A stretch of 64,000 bases of DNA, from positions 22,921 through 86,920 of the forward strand of contig JAVBNX010000016.1 of the NCBI GenBank assembly GCA_031551275.1, given 5' to 3'. This stretch comes from JAVBMJ01 sp031551275. GTDB lineage: Bacteria > Bacteroidota > Bacteroidia > Bacteroidales > Rikenellaceae. Each line of letters starts with the position of its first letter. Positions within the stretch are counted from its first letter, which is position 1. Positions 33,453 to 41,895 of this stretch are shown piece by piece. Below the pieces are notes generated by a model, which saw only the letters and a list, made by a program, of their open reading frames with translations, was not told where the DNA came from and did not search any database. A program made the position numbers and the translations under genes.

Positions 33453-33481
33453 AATTGTATGGGTTAGTGGTTTGCGGTTGA

Positions 33482-34987
33482 TCAGAAGGGCGCGGGCGTG
33501 CTGTCGTCGAAGCTCGAAGCCGCCTCACTGAACGAGTTGCTGTCGTATGTGGTGTAGCTGCCGCCCTCGCCCATGGGCATATCGTCGTCCAGGTCGAGGA
33601 AGCGCGCCTGCTCCTTGCGGAACTTGAGCCTGACGATATCCGTCGCCCCGTTCCTGTGCTTGGCCACAACCACCTCGGCCACCCCCGCCGTGGGACGGTT
33701 CTGCTCGTCCACGTTCATCCCGAAATACTCCGGCCTGTGGATAAAGGCCACGATATCGGCATCCTGCTCGATCGCGCCCGACTCCCGCAGGTCGGAAAGT
33801 TGCGGACGCTTGCTGCCCGTGCGCGACTCCACGGCGCGGTTCAACTGCGAAAGCGCGATCACGGGAACGTCCAGCTCCTTGGCGATCGCCTTCAACGACC
33901 TGGAAATATAGGCCACCTCCTGCTCGCGGTTGCCTTTGGTATCGGTGCTTCCGACCATCAACTGCAAATAGTCGATCACGATCAGCTTGACGTCGTACTG
34001 CTTTTTCAAGCGCCGCGCCTTGGACCTGAACTCAAAGACCGACATCCCCGGCGTATCGTCGATGAACAACGGCGCCGCCGCCAAAGGCTTGATCGAGTTC
34101 TCCAAATGGCCCCACTCCTCGGGGGTCAGACGCCCCGATTTGAGGCTCTGCGAGTTAAGCTCCGACTCGGCCGTCATAAGCCTCATCATCAACTGGGTCG
34201 CGCTCATTTCCAGCGAAAAGAACGCCACCCCCATGTTGTACTCGACGGCCATGTTCCGCGCCATGGAGAGCACGAACGCCGTCTTACCCATCGCGGGCCG
34301 CCCCGCGATAATGATCAAATCGGAGGGCTGCCAACCCAAGGTCAGCCTGTCCAGCCCCGTAAATCCCGAGGGCACGCCGCTAAAGCCGCCCTCCTTGCGC
34401 GAAGCCTCCTCGATGGCCTCCATGGCCTTGCGGACCACGTCCCGGGAGTGCTGCACCTCGCGCTTGACGTGCCCCTCGGAGACCTTGAATATCTCCCCCT
34501 GGGCAAAGTCGATCAAATCGGTCACATCCACCGACTCGTCGTACGACTGCCGCTGGATCTCCGTGCTGGCCCTGATCAGCTCCCGCTGCACATACTTCTG
34601 CGCGATGATCCGCGCGTGGAACTCCACGTGCGCCGCCGACCCGACCTTCTGGGTAAGTTGCGCCAAAAAGGCCGCCCCGCCCACCTCGGCGAGCTTATGC
34701 TGTTGTTTGAGCTTCTCGGTAACGGTGTAAAGGTCGATGGGCTTCAACTCGAGGGCCAACTCCTGGATCGCCTTGTAAATGGTCCTGTGCGCCTCGTTGT
34801 AGAACGCGTCCGGCTCCATGTAGTCCTGGACGATAATGATGCTGTCCTTCTCCAACAGCAGCGCCCCGAGCACCGCCTCCTCCAACTCCACCGCCTGGGG
34901 CGGAATGGCCGCACCCCCCTCTGTCAGAGCGTCGAAAGCCCGGCGGTTAGCTGCCGGGCGGTTGTTTTGATCGTAACTTTTTGCCAT
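33482..34987 (-). CDS. dnaB: Replicative DNA helicase
   Basis: Hexameric replication-fork helicase, 501 residues. N-terminal domain from IPPQAVELEEAVLGALLLEK (about 29-48); RecA-like core with Walker A IIIAGRPAMGKTAFVLSMAR (about 223-242), VAFFSLEMSATQLMMRL, Walker B KLIVIDYLQLM (about 327-337) and DLRESGAIEQDADIV. No intein. The ATG at 34987 lies only about 5 nt from the -7 box, so the message is nearly leaderless. Confidence 0.97.
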   Translation of the reverse strand: MAKSYDQNNRPAANRRAFDALTEGGAAIPPQAVELEEAVLGALLLEKDSIIIVQDYMEPDAFYNEAHRTIYKAIQELALELKPIDLYTVTEKLKQQHKLAEVGGAAFLAQLTQKVGSAAHVEFHARIIAQKYVQRELIRASTEIQRQSYDESVDVTDLIDFAQGEIFKVSEGHVKREVQHSRDVVRKAMEAIEEASRKEGGFSGVPSGFTGLDRLTLGWQPSDLIIIAGRPAMGKTAFVLSMARNMAVEYNMGVAFFSLEMSATQLMMRLMTAESELNSQSLKSGRLTPEEWGHLENSIKPLAAAPLFIDDTPGMSVFEFRSKARRLKKQYDVKLIVIDYLQLMVGSTDTKGNREQEVAYISRSLKAIAKELDVPVIALSQLNRAVESRTGSKRPQLSDLRESGAIEQDADIVAFIHRPEYFGMNVDEQNRPTAGVAEVVVAKHRNGATDIVRLKFRKEQARFLDLDDDMPMGEGGSYTTYDSNSFSEAASSFDDSTPAPF

Positions 34988-34991
34988 AGGG

Positions 34992-34999
34992 CAAATGTA
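34992..34999 (-). promoter_or_regulatory. -7 box of dnaB
   Basis: Minus-strand TACATTTG, between the ygiQ stop (35000) and the dnaB start. Confidence 0.6.
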
Positions 35000-36721
35000 C
35001 TATTTTTTTCTTGCCCCGCCTCCCGTGACGCAACTTTTTTGCATCCGCTTGCGCTCCTGGTCATGCTCCGAAAAAACGGGCTTACTGGTATAGGGATCGC
35101 GCCCCGTATAATAGATTACCGAACTGAGCGTCATGGGCGTAGGGGTAAAATCCTGCGCCGGTTCGGTGTAGCACCCCAGCGGCTTGATCCGCCGCGCCAG
35201 TCGCTCCATATCCGTCTGCGTGCATCCCGGATGGGACGAGATCAAGTATGGCGTCACACTGGTTTTGAGTCCATGCCTGCGGTTGATCTTGTCCACCTCG
35301 GCGCAAAGCTGCTCGAAAAGTTCGAACGGCGGTTTTCTCATCGCCTTCAGGACGTGCGGCTCGGAGTGCTCGGGCGCAACCTTCAACCGCCCCGAAAGAT
35401 GCCGGGCCACCACCTCTTCCAGATACCGCGCCCCGTCCTGCCCCCGCATCAGGTCGTAACGGATCCCGCTCCCGATATAAGCGTGCCGGACCCCCTTTCG
35501 CCGCGCGACCGCATCGTAAAGGTCGAGCAAAGCCGCATGGCTCGTCTGCAAATTCCCGCACACCGAAGGCCAGGCGCACGACGGCCGCAAGCACTTGTCG
35601 CACTGCGCCGTATCCTTTCCGCCCATCGAAAACATATTGGCCGAGGGCCCGCCCACATCCGACAGGTTGCCTTTGAACCCCGGCGCCGCCGCCACCGCAT
35701 CGACCTCGCGCAAAACCGACTCCTTGCTGCGCGAGACCACGAACTTGCCCTGGTGGGCCGAAATGGCGCAAAAACTGCACCCCCCGAAACACCCCCTGTG
35801 TATGCAAACCGAGTCGCGGATCATCTCCCACGCCGGAATATGCTTATCCCTGTACCTCGGATGGGGCGCGCGCGCATAGGGCAGATCGAACCCCGCATCG
35901 AGGTCGGCCCCGCTAAAAACCGTCGGCGGGTTGACCACCACGAACCGATCCCCCACCCCCTCGACGATCGCCGCCCCCGGCTGCCGCCTGTTCGACTCGG
36001 TCTCGATCTTCACGAAATTCTCCCCGAAGGCCGCCGGGTCTTTCACACAACGCTCAAAACTGTGCAGCCGCACCGTATCTTGTGGCAGCCCCTCCACATA
36101 CTTCCGGTCGGCCATCAAAGCGACCTGCGGGATCGTCCGCAACTTCCTGGCGTTAAACCCGTTCTCCAAAGCCCGCGCCACCTCCACGATGGTCTTCTCC
36201 CCCATCCCGTAGATCAAAGCGTCTGCCCCGCACTCCGCCAAAACGGATGGCCGCAGCGAGTTGCTCCAATAGTCGTAATGGGTCAGCCTGCGTAAAGAGG
36301 CCTCGATCCCACCCGCAATCACCGGCACATTGGGCCAAAGCTCTTTCAATATCTTGCAGTAAACCGTCAAAGCCCTGTCCGGCCGGAACCCCGCCGCGCC
36401 CCCCGGCGTGTAAGCGTCGTCGCTGCGGAGCCGCAAATTGGCCGTATAGTGGTTGACCATCGAATCCATCGCCCCGGCCGTGACCCCGAAAAACAACCCC
36501 GGCTCCCCGAACTTTTTAAAGTCCCGCAAATCGTCCCGCCAGTTGGGCTGGGGCACGATCGCCACCACATACCCGGCGGCCTGCAGCACGCGCCCGATTA
36601 CCGCCGCCCCGAACGAGGGGTGGTCGATGTAAGCGTCCCCGGTAAAGAGCACCACATCGGGACGCTCGTAGCCCAGCGCGCGCAACTCCTTGACCGAGGT
36701 GGGTAGCATATCCTGTTTCAT
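35000..36721 (-). CDS. ygiQ: YgiQ family radical SAM protein
   Basis: 573 residues. The [4Fe-4S] motif is CFGGCSFC (CxxxCxxC, within CIHRGCFGGCSFCAISAHQG, about 302-321), the family pattern for YgiQ. N-terminal part resembles a B12-binding-like Rossmann domain (RPDVVLFTGDAYIDHPSFG), as in other UPF0313 members; the C-terminal part contains LKVAPEHSEPHVLKAM and TPYLISSHPGCTQ. The reaction is unknown. Its ATG overlaps the xerD stop by 4 nt. Confidence 0.93.
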   Translation of the reverse strand: MKQDMLPTSVKELRALGYERPDVVLFTGDAYIDHPSFGAAVIGRVLQAAGYVVAIVPQPNWRDDLRDFKKFGEPGLFFGVTAGAMDSMVNHYTANLRLRSDDAYTPGGAAGFRPDRALTVYCKILKELWPNVPVIAGGIEASLRRLTHYDYWSNSLRPSVLAECGADALIYGMGEKTIVEVARALENGFNARKLRTIPQVALMADRKYVEGLPQDTVRLHSFERCVKDPAAFGENFVKIETESNRRQPGAAIVEGVGDRFVVVNPPTVFSGADLDAGFDLPYARAPHPRYRDKHIPAWEMIRDSVCIHRGCFGGCSFCAISAHQGKFVVSRSKESVLREVDAVAAAPGFKGNLSDVGGPSANMFSMGGKDTAQCDKCLRPSCAWPSVCGNLQTSHAALLDLYDAVARRKGVRHAYIGSGIRYDLMRGQDGARYLEEVVARHLSGRLKVAPEHSEPHVLKAMRKPPFELFEQLCAEVDKINRRHGLKTSVTPYLISSHPGCTQTDMERLARRIKPLGCYTEPAQDFTPTPMTLSSVIYYTGRDPYTSKPVFSEHDQERKRMQKSCVTGGGARKK

Positions 36722-37653
36722 CGCCTGGCGGATAAAGGGTGGTAACGCTCCACCAGTTCGCGCAACTGCGTGCGGTCCAAGTGGGTATAAATTTCCGTCG
36801 TATTGATCGACTCATGCCCCAAAAGCTGCTGCACCTGCCGGATATCGGCCCCGCCTTCGAGTAAATGGGTGGCGAAGCTGTGCCGCAGTGTGTGCGGGCT
36901 GATCGTTTTTTTGATCCCCGCCGCCCCGGCCGCCTGCCTGAGAAAATAAAAGACCATCACCCGCGAGAGCCGACCTCCCAGACGATTCAGAAACACAATA
37001 TCTTCCGCCCCCTTCTTCGCCTCGATCCGGTTGCGCTCCTGCAAATAATGCCCCAGCCACTTGACCGCCTCCCCGCTCAGGGGCACCAGCCGCTCTTTGT
37101 CGCCCTTGCCCAGGACGCGCAAAAACCCGTCGTCCATAAATATATCTCTGAACCTAAGAGAAATAAGCTCCGAGACCCGCAACCCGCAACTGTACAGCAT
37201 CTCGATCATCGCCCTGTTCCTGTGCCCCTGGGGCAGGGATAGGTCCACGGCCTCCAGGATCGCGTCCACCTCGTTGAGATCCAAAACCTGCGGCAAATGC
37301 CGCCCCTGCTTGGGCGCGTCGACAAACTCCGCCGGGGAGGTCTCTACCACCCCCTCGAGGATCAGAAAGCTGTAAAACACATGGATCGAACTCAAACACC
37401 GCGCCTGGGTATTCTTCTCCGCCCCCTTGTCATAAAGCCCGGCCATATACTCCTCGATATGCCCCCGCTCCAACTCCGAGGGCATCAACCCGCCCCAATG
37501 CAAAGCCGAAAACTCCCCCAAAAACCGTATATCCCGCAGATAGGCCGCCACCGTATTGTCCGCAAGCCCCCGCTCCGCCTTCATAAAAGTACGGAACTCC
37601 CTCAAAAAGGGATACCATATATGATCCTCGAGTATAACCTTCGTCGTAGCCAC
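36718..37653 (-). CDS. xerD: Tyrosine recombinase XerD
   Basis: Chromosome dimer resolution recombinase of about 311 residues. Core-binding domain from FMKAERGLADNTVAAYLRDI; catalytic Arg in CGLRVSEL, HTLRHSFATHL (HxxR), LGHESINTTEIY with His and the nucleophilic Tyr. The start is uncertain: the open frame continues into the repeat element (37671-37735), which only by chance is coding. GTG at 37653 gives a near-normal N-terminus (VILEDHIWYPFLREF) but would need transcription from the distal promoter copy at 37736, because the proximal -7 box at 37657 would start downstream of it. Confidence 0.9.
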   Translation of the reverse strand: MATTKVILEDHIWYPFLREFRTFMKAERGLADNTVAAYLRDIRFLGEFSALHWGGLMPSELERGHIEEYMAGLYDKGAEKNTQARCLSSIHVFYSFLILEGVVETSPAEFVDAPKQGRHLPQVLDLNEVDAILEAVDLSLPQGHRNRAMIEMLYSCGLRVSELISLRFRDIFMDDGFLRVLGKGDKERLVPLSGEAVKWLGHYLQERNRIEAKKGAEDIVFLNRLGGRLSRVMVFYFLRQAAGAAGIKKTISPHTLRHSFATHLLEGGADIRQVQQLLGHESINTTEIYTHLDRTQLRELVERYHPLSARR

Positions 37654-37656
37654 GCA

Positions 37657-37664
37657 CAAAAGTA
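37657..37664 (-). promoter_or_regulatory. Promoter-like -7 box of xerD (proximal copy)
   Basis: Minus-strand TACTTTTG. An identical copy lies at 37736-37743 on the other side of element B; both belong to a 14-bp direct repeat. Confidence 0.55.
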
Positions 37665-37670
37665 ACAAAA

Positions 37671-37735
37671 GCCGAGCGCAATCGTGCAAGCTTGCTTGCG
37701 AAAGATTGCCGAGGCGCAAAAACTTTCAGCGAAGT
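37671..37735. mobile_element. Small palindromic element, copy B (65 bp)
   Basis: GCCGAGCGCAATCGTGCAAG, then CTTGCTTGCGAAAGATTGCC, then GAGGCGCAAAAACTTTCAGC, then GAAGT. Perfect 14-bp direct repeats CAAAAGTAACAAAA flank it (37657-37670 and 37736-37749). It sits between the xerD promoter and the terminator of the OmpA-family gene. Confidence 0.7.
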
Positions 37736-37746
37736 CAAAAGTAACA

Positions 37747-37776
37747 AAAAAGGCCGATTCCGAAGAATCGACCTTT
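37747..37776 (-). terminator. Terminator of the OmpA-family gene
   Basis: Minus-strand stem AAAAGGTCGATTC / GAATCGGCCTTTT with loop TTCG. Confidence 0.85.
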
Positions 37777-37796
37777 TAAGGTTGCAAATCCGTACT

Positions 37797-38489
37797 TTAT
37801 TTCAAAGTACCTGCATTGGCCTGCTCGATCATCTCTTTGCTGGCCGTGATGTAAACCTCTACGCGGCGGTTTTGAGCCTTGCCTGCGGTGGTTGTGTTGT
37901 CAGCTACGGGATAATCGCTACCGAAGCCTTGCTCGGTCATGCGCGAAGCGGGAACACCCTTCGTGGTCAGATAGTTTGCTACCGACTGAGCCCTTTGGAG
38001 CGACAGCCTGTCGTTGGTTTCCTTGCTACCGGTAATGTCGGTATGGCCCTGGATGGTCACATCGGTCCCGGTGTTCGATACCACGGATGCGGCGAACTTG
38101 TCGAGATCGGCTTTTGCCGAGCTGCCCAGGGTTGCGCTGCCGGTAGAGAACAGGATGCCGCTGTCGAAGGTAACCTTGATAGCCTGAAGGCCGTTGGCGT
38201 CGGTGGTCTGCTGAACCTGCGCGTTCTGGATCTTGGCCAGTTCCTCCTGCTGCTTGTCCATCTTGCGGCCGATCAGCGCGCCTGCGCCGGCACCCACGCC
38301 TGCGCCTACCGCCGCGCCGATGGCTGCGCCTTTGCCGCCGCCTGCCAATGCGCCGATCCCTGCACCCAGGGCCGCGCCGCCGCCCGTTCCGATCAGGGCG
38401 CCTTTACCGGTGTTGCTCATGCTGCAGCCGGAGAGCAGAACTGCCGCGGCCATCGAAATAATCGAAATCTTCGTTGCTTTCATAATCAT
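37797..38489 (-). CDS. OmpA-family lipoprotein with glycine zipper
   Basis: Peptidoglycan-binding outer-membrane lipoprotein, 230 residues. Lipobox VLLSGC (Cys22). A glycine-zipper segment of alternating Gly/Ala (about 30-76, for example GGGAALGAGIGALAGGGKGA) precedes a coiled linker and an OmpA domain (about 112-225) with VTIQGHTDITGSKETNDRLS and the final NRRVEVYI. This YiaD-like layout anchors the envelope to the cell wall. Monocistronic, with its own terminator. Confidence 0.93.
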   Translation of the reverse strand: MIMKATKISIISMAAAVLLSGCSMSNTGKGALIGTGGGAALGAGIGALAGGGKGAAIGAAVGAGVGAGAGALIGRKMDKQQEELAKIQNAQVQQTTDANGLQAIKVTFDSGILFSTGSATLGSSAKADLDKFAASVVSNTGTDVTIQGHTDITGSKETNDRLSLQRAQSVANYLTTKGVPASRMTEQGFGSDYPVADNTTTAGKAQNRRVEVYITASKEMIEQANAGTLK

Positions 38490-38513
38490 TAAGTATTAGG
38501 TGAATTTTAGTTT

Positions 38514-39779
38514 TTAACGGATGATGGTTTCGCTCCTGTCCGGCCCCACCGACACAATCCCCACCTTCACTTTACACTCCTTCTCTATGTACTCGATGTA
38601 GTTCCTCAACTCGACGGGCAGGTCGGAATAGCTCCGCGCCCCGGTGATGTCCTCTTTCCAGCCGGGGAAATCCTTGTAGACGGGCTCGATCTTCTCGTCG
38701 GCCTCGTAGGGGAAGTATGCAACTTCCTTGCCGTCTATCTTGTAGGCCGTAGCCACCCGGATGGTCTCCATGCCCGAGAGCACGTCGGCCTTCATCATGA
38801 TCAGCTCGGTGATCCCGTTGATCATCACAGCATACTTCATGGCCACCATATCCAGCCATCCGCACCTGCGGGGCCTTCCGGTGGTCGAGCCGAACTCGCG
38901 GCCCACTTCGCGGATCTTGTCGCCCACCGCGTCGAAAAGCTCGGTCGGGAAGGGCCCGCTGCCCACCCGGGTGCAATAAGCCTTGAATATCCCCATTACC
39001 TTGCCGATCCTCGCGGGAGCCACGCCCAGCCCGGTGCAAACCCCGGCGCAGGAGGTGTTCGACGAGGTAACGAACGGGTAGGTCCCGAAGTCGATATCCA
39101 ACATGGTCCCCTGCGCACCCTCGGCCAAAACGCTCTTGTCCTGGTCCAGCAGGTTGTTGACGTACTCTTCGCTGTCGATCAGATCGTACTGTTTGAGCTG
39201 ATTGACGCACTCCAGCCACTCGCGCTCGTACTTGGCCACGTTGAACTCGTAACAGTAATTCTTGAGTATCTCCATGTGCATCGAGCGGAGCCTGTGGTAA
39301 CGGTCCATAAAATCGGGCATCAGAAGATCCCCCACCCTGAGCCCGTTGCGCGAAATTTTGTCCGTATAGGCGGGGCCGATGCCCTTCAAAGTCGAACCGA
39401 TCTTGCCCGCGCCCTTGGCGGTCTCCTGTGCGGCGTCCAGCGCGCGGTGGGTCGGCAGGATCAGGTGGGCCTTCTTGGAGATCTTCAGGGTGGCCTTCAC
39501 GTCCACGCCCATCTTCTCGATCCCCTTGACCTCCTCGCTAAAGACCACCGGGTCGATTACCACCCCGTTGCCGATCACGTTGATCGCCCCTTTGCGGAAG
39601 ATCCCGGAGGGCACGGTATGGAGCACGAAATTCTGTCCTTCGAATTTCAACGAGTGGCCTGCGTTGGGTCCGCCCTGGAACCTGGCTACCACGTCGTATT
39701 TCGGCGTAAGCACGTCGACGATCTTGCCTTTGCCTTCGTCGCCCCACTGCACGCCCAATATCACGTCTGTCTTTTTCAT
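38514..39779 (-). CDS. purA: Adenylosuccinate synthetase
   Basis: Converts IMP and aspartate to adenylosuccinate with GTP. Full-length, 421 residues. VQWGDEGKGKIVD (P-loop with catalytic Asp, about 10-22), GPNAGHSLKFEGQ (catalytic His), VTSSNTSCAGVCTGLG, and STTGRPRRCGWLD (substrate loop) are all intact. Single gene with a -7 box at 39802. Confidence 0.97.
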   Translation of the reverse strand: MKKTDVILGVQWGDEGKGKIVDVLTPKYDVVARFQGGPNAGHSLKFEGQNFVLHTVPSGIFRKGAINVIGNGVVIDPVVFSEEVKGIEKMGVDVKATLKISKKAHLILPTHRALDAAQETAKGAGKIGSTLKGIGPAYTDKISRNGLRVGDLLMPDFMDRYHRLRSMHMEILKNYCYEFNVAKYEREWLECVNQLKQYDLIDSEEYVNNLLDQDKSVLAEGAQGTMLDIDFGTYPFVTSSNTSCAGVCTGLGVAPARIGKVMGIFKAYCTRVGSGPFPTELFDAVGDKIREVGREFGSTTGRPRRCGWLDMVAMKYAVMINGITELIMMKADVLSGMETIRVATAYKIDGKEVAYFPYEADEKIEPVYKDFPGWKEDITGARSYSDLPVELRNYIEYIEKECKVKVGIVSVGPDRSETIIR

Positions 39780-39801
39780 CTACTTTTAAAAAAATCCGCA
39801 A

Positions 39802-39809
39802 CAAAGTTA
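39802..39809 (-). promoter_or_regulatory. -7 box of purA
   Basis: Minus-strand TAACTTTG, about 22 nt upstream of the start. Confidence 0.7.
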
Positions 39810-39873
39810 TCAAAAATTTACACGTATTCACTACCTCCCGCTTTAAATTCTTCACTGCATAAAGATTTTTTAT

Positions 39874-39881
39874 TACCTTAG
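39874..39881 (+). promoter_or_regulatory. Possible -7 box of the TPR gene
   Basis: TACCTTAG, one mismatch from consensus, 23 nt before the start at 39904. Confidence 0.4.
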
Positions 39882-39903
39882 CGCACCCTATATTAAATTT
39901 TCA

Positions 39904-41892
39904 ATGCGCAAGATAACCTTAGCCCTGCTTCTGCTGCTCGGCCTTTTCTGCTCCCTGCCTGCCGGAGCGCAGTATAACAAATATTACTTCTACTATATAG
40001 GCCGCAGTTTTCTGATCGACAACCGGTACCAGGACGCGGTCGAGACGCTCAACATCCTGCTGAAGGTCGACCCCAAGGCCCACGAAGGTTATTTCCTGCG
40101 TGGCGTGGCCAAATACAACCTCGACGACCTCTACGGCGCGGAGAGCGACTTCACCCGCGCCATCGAGAACAACCCGGTCTACACCATCGCCTACCAGTAC
40201 CGCGCTATCGTGCGCATGCGCATGGGCAACTACGACGACGCGCTGCGGGACTTCCAGGAAGCCATCGATTTGCGTCCCGATCTGCCCGGCCCCTATTACA
40301 GCCGGGGGGTGACCTACCTTCTGAGCCAGCAGTACGACAAGGCGATCGAGGACTTCGACCAGTTCATCCGCCAGGAGAAAAAGGTCTCCGACGCCTACCT
40401 CAACCGCGGCGTGAGCTATCTGCACCTGAAAGACACGGTCCGGGCGCTCGAGGACTACAACACCGGTATCAAAACCAACCGCGAGAACCCCAACGGCTAC
40501 AACCGCCGGGGCGAGCTCTACCTCTCCCAGGAGAAGGACACCGAGGCGCTGTGGGACTTCAACAAGGCGGTAAGTTGCGACACCACCTACATCGTCTCCT
40601 ACTTCAACCGCGCGCTGGCCCTCTCCAAGCTCCAGCGCCCGATGGAGGCGATCGCCGACCTGGACCACGTGTTGGGGATCGACTCGACCAACTCGATCAC
40701 TTATTTCAACCGGGCCCTGATCCGCAGCCAGATCGGCGACTACAACCGCGCTTTGGACGACTACGACAAGGTAATCTACTACGCCCCCAACAACGTGGCG
40801 GTCTACTACAACCGCGCGGGCATCTACACCCAACTGGGCGACCTGGAGGCCGCCATGCAGGACTACTCCAAAGCCATCGAGCTCTACCCCGACTTCGCCA
40901 ACGCCTACCTCGGCCGCTCGCGCCTGCGCTATTTGCTGCGCGACGAGAAGGGCTCGAAGGCCGACCGCAACTTCGCCGAGAAGAAGATCGCCGAGTACCG
41001 CTCCAAGCTCTCCGACACCACCTTCTCGATCTACGCCGACACCGCCCTGCGCTTCGATAAGCTGATGAACTTCGACTCGCGCACCACGGGCAGCCAGTTC
41101 GAACAGATCACCGCCCAGAAGGACGACATCACTTTGCTGCCCCTCTTCCGTTTCACCCCCGCGATGCCCGACTCGGTAATCGTGATCGATCCCCAGCGCT
41201 ACTACGTGCCCAAGGTGGAGGATTTCATTAAGGAATCGAGCATCCACGGCCTGCGCCTGGTCGACTACCCGAGCAACATCGAGCCCGACTCGCTGGTCAG
41301 ATTCGACCAGCGCATCGCAGCCAAGCAGGCCTCCGGGGCCAACGACTGGCTGACCCTGTTCCAGCGGGGCGTGAGCCAGGCCTCGATCCGCCAATACACC
41401 GCCTCGGTCAACTCCTACACCGAAGCGATCGAGAAAAACCCCGCCAACCCCTTCCTCTACCTCAACCGGAGCACGACCCGGAGCGAGATGATCGACTTCA
41501 TCTCCTCGATCGGCAACTCCTACCAGCGCATCAACCTGGACGGCGGCGACCCGGCGGCCCAGCTCAAGAACACGGCCGTGCGCACATACAGCTACGACGA
41601 AGCGATCGCCGATTTGAACAAAGCGATCAAGCTGATGCCCGATTGGGCCCACCTGTACTACAACCGCGGCAACCTCTACGCCCTCTCCGGCCAACTGCCC
41701 GAGGCCTACGAGGAGTACTCGGCCGCGATCAAACTCAACCCCAACTTCGCCGAGGCCTGGTTCAACCGCGGCCTGGTGCAAATTTTCCTCAAAGACACCC
41801 GCAAAGGCTGCCTCGACGTAAGCAAGGCCGGCGAACTGGGCATCCGCGACGCATACAAGATACTCAAACGATTCTCCGACTACAAATACTAA
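39904..41892 (+). CDS. Exported tetratricopeptide-repeat protein
   Basis: Periplasmic TPR protein of 662 residues after a signal peptide (LALLLLLGLFCSLPAGAQ). A nearly continuous array of about eight TPRs (residues 30-350, pattern DALRDFQEAIDLRPDLPGPY) is followed by a linker (about 350-480) and four further repeats (about 480-650). Every repeat has the 'FNRAL/YNRGN' signature. No catalytic domain; probable scaffold. It is followed at once (4 nt) by the MFS gene. Confidence 0.9.
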   Translation: MRKITLALLLLLGLFCSLPAGAQYNKYYFYYIGRSFLIDNRYQDAVETLNILLKVDPKAHEGYFLRGVAKYNLDDLYGAESDFTRAIENNPVYTIAYQYRAIVRMRMGNYDDALRDFQEAIDLRPDLPGPYYSRGVTYLLSQQYDKAIEDFDQFIRQEKKVSDAYLNRGVSYLHLKDTVRALEDYNTGIKTNRENPNGYNRRGELYLSQEKDTEALWDFNKAVSCDTTYIVSYFNRALALSKLQRPMEAIADLDHVLGIDSTNSITYFNRALIRSQIGDYNRALDDYDKVIYYAPNNVAVYYNRAGIYTQLGDLEAAMQDYSKAIELYPDFANAYLGRSRLRYLLRDEKGSKADRNFAEKKIAEYRSKLSDTTFSIYADTALRFDKLMNFDSRTTGSQFEQITAQKDDITLLPLFRFTPAMPDSVIVIDPQRYYVPKVEDFIKESSIHGLRLVDYPSNIEPDSLVRFDQRIAAKQASGANDWLTLFQRGVSQASIRQYTASVNSYTEAIEKNPANPFLYLNRSTTRSEMIDFISSIGNSYQRINLDGGDPAAQLKNTAVRTYSYDEAIADLNKAIKLMPDWAHLYYNRGNLYALSGQLPEAYEEYSAAIKLNPNFAEAWFNRGLVQIFLKDTRKGCLDVSKAGELGIRDAYKILKRFSDYKY

Positions 41893-41895
41893 ATT

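Noticed and set aside
37654..37719. Shared peptide GNLSQASLHDC at the start of the xerD and korA frames
   Set aside because: The similarity comes from the palindromic DNA element being read in the same frame, not from a conserved protein segment.
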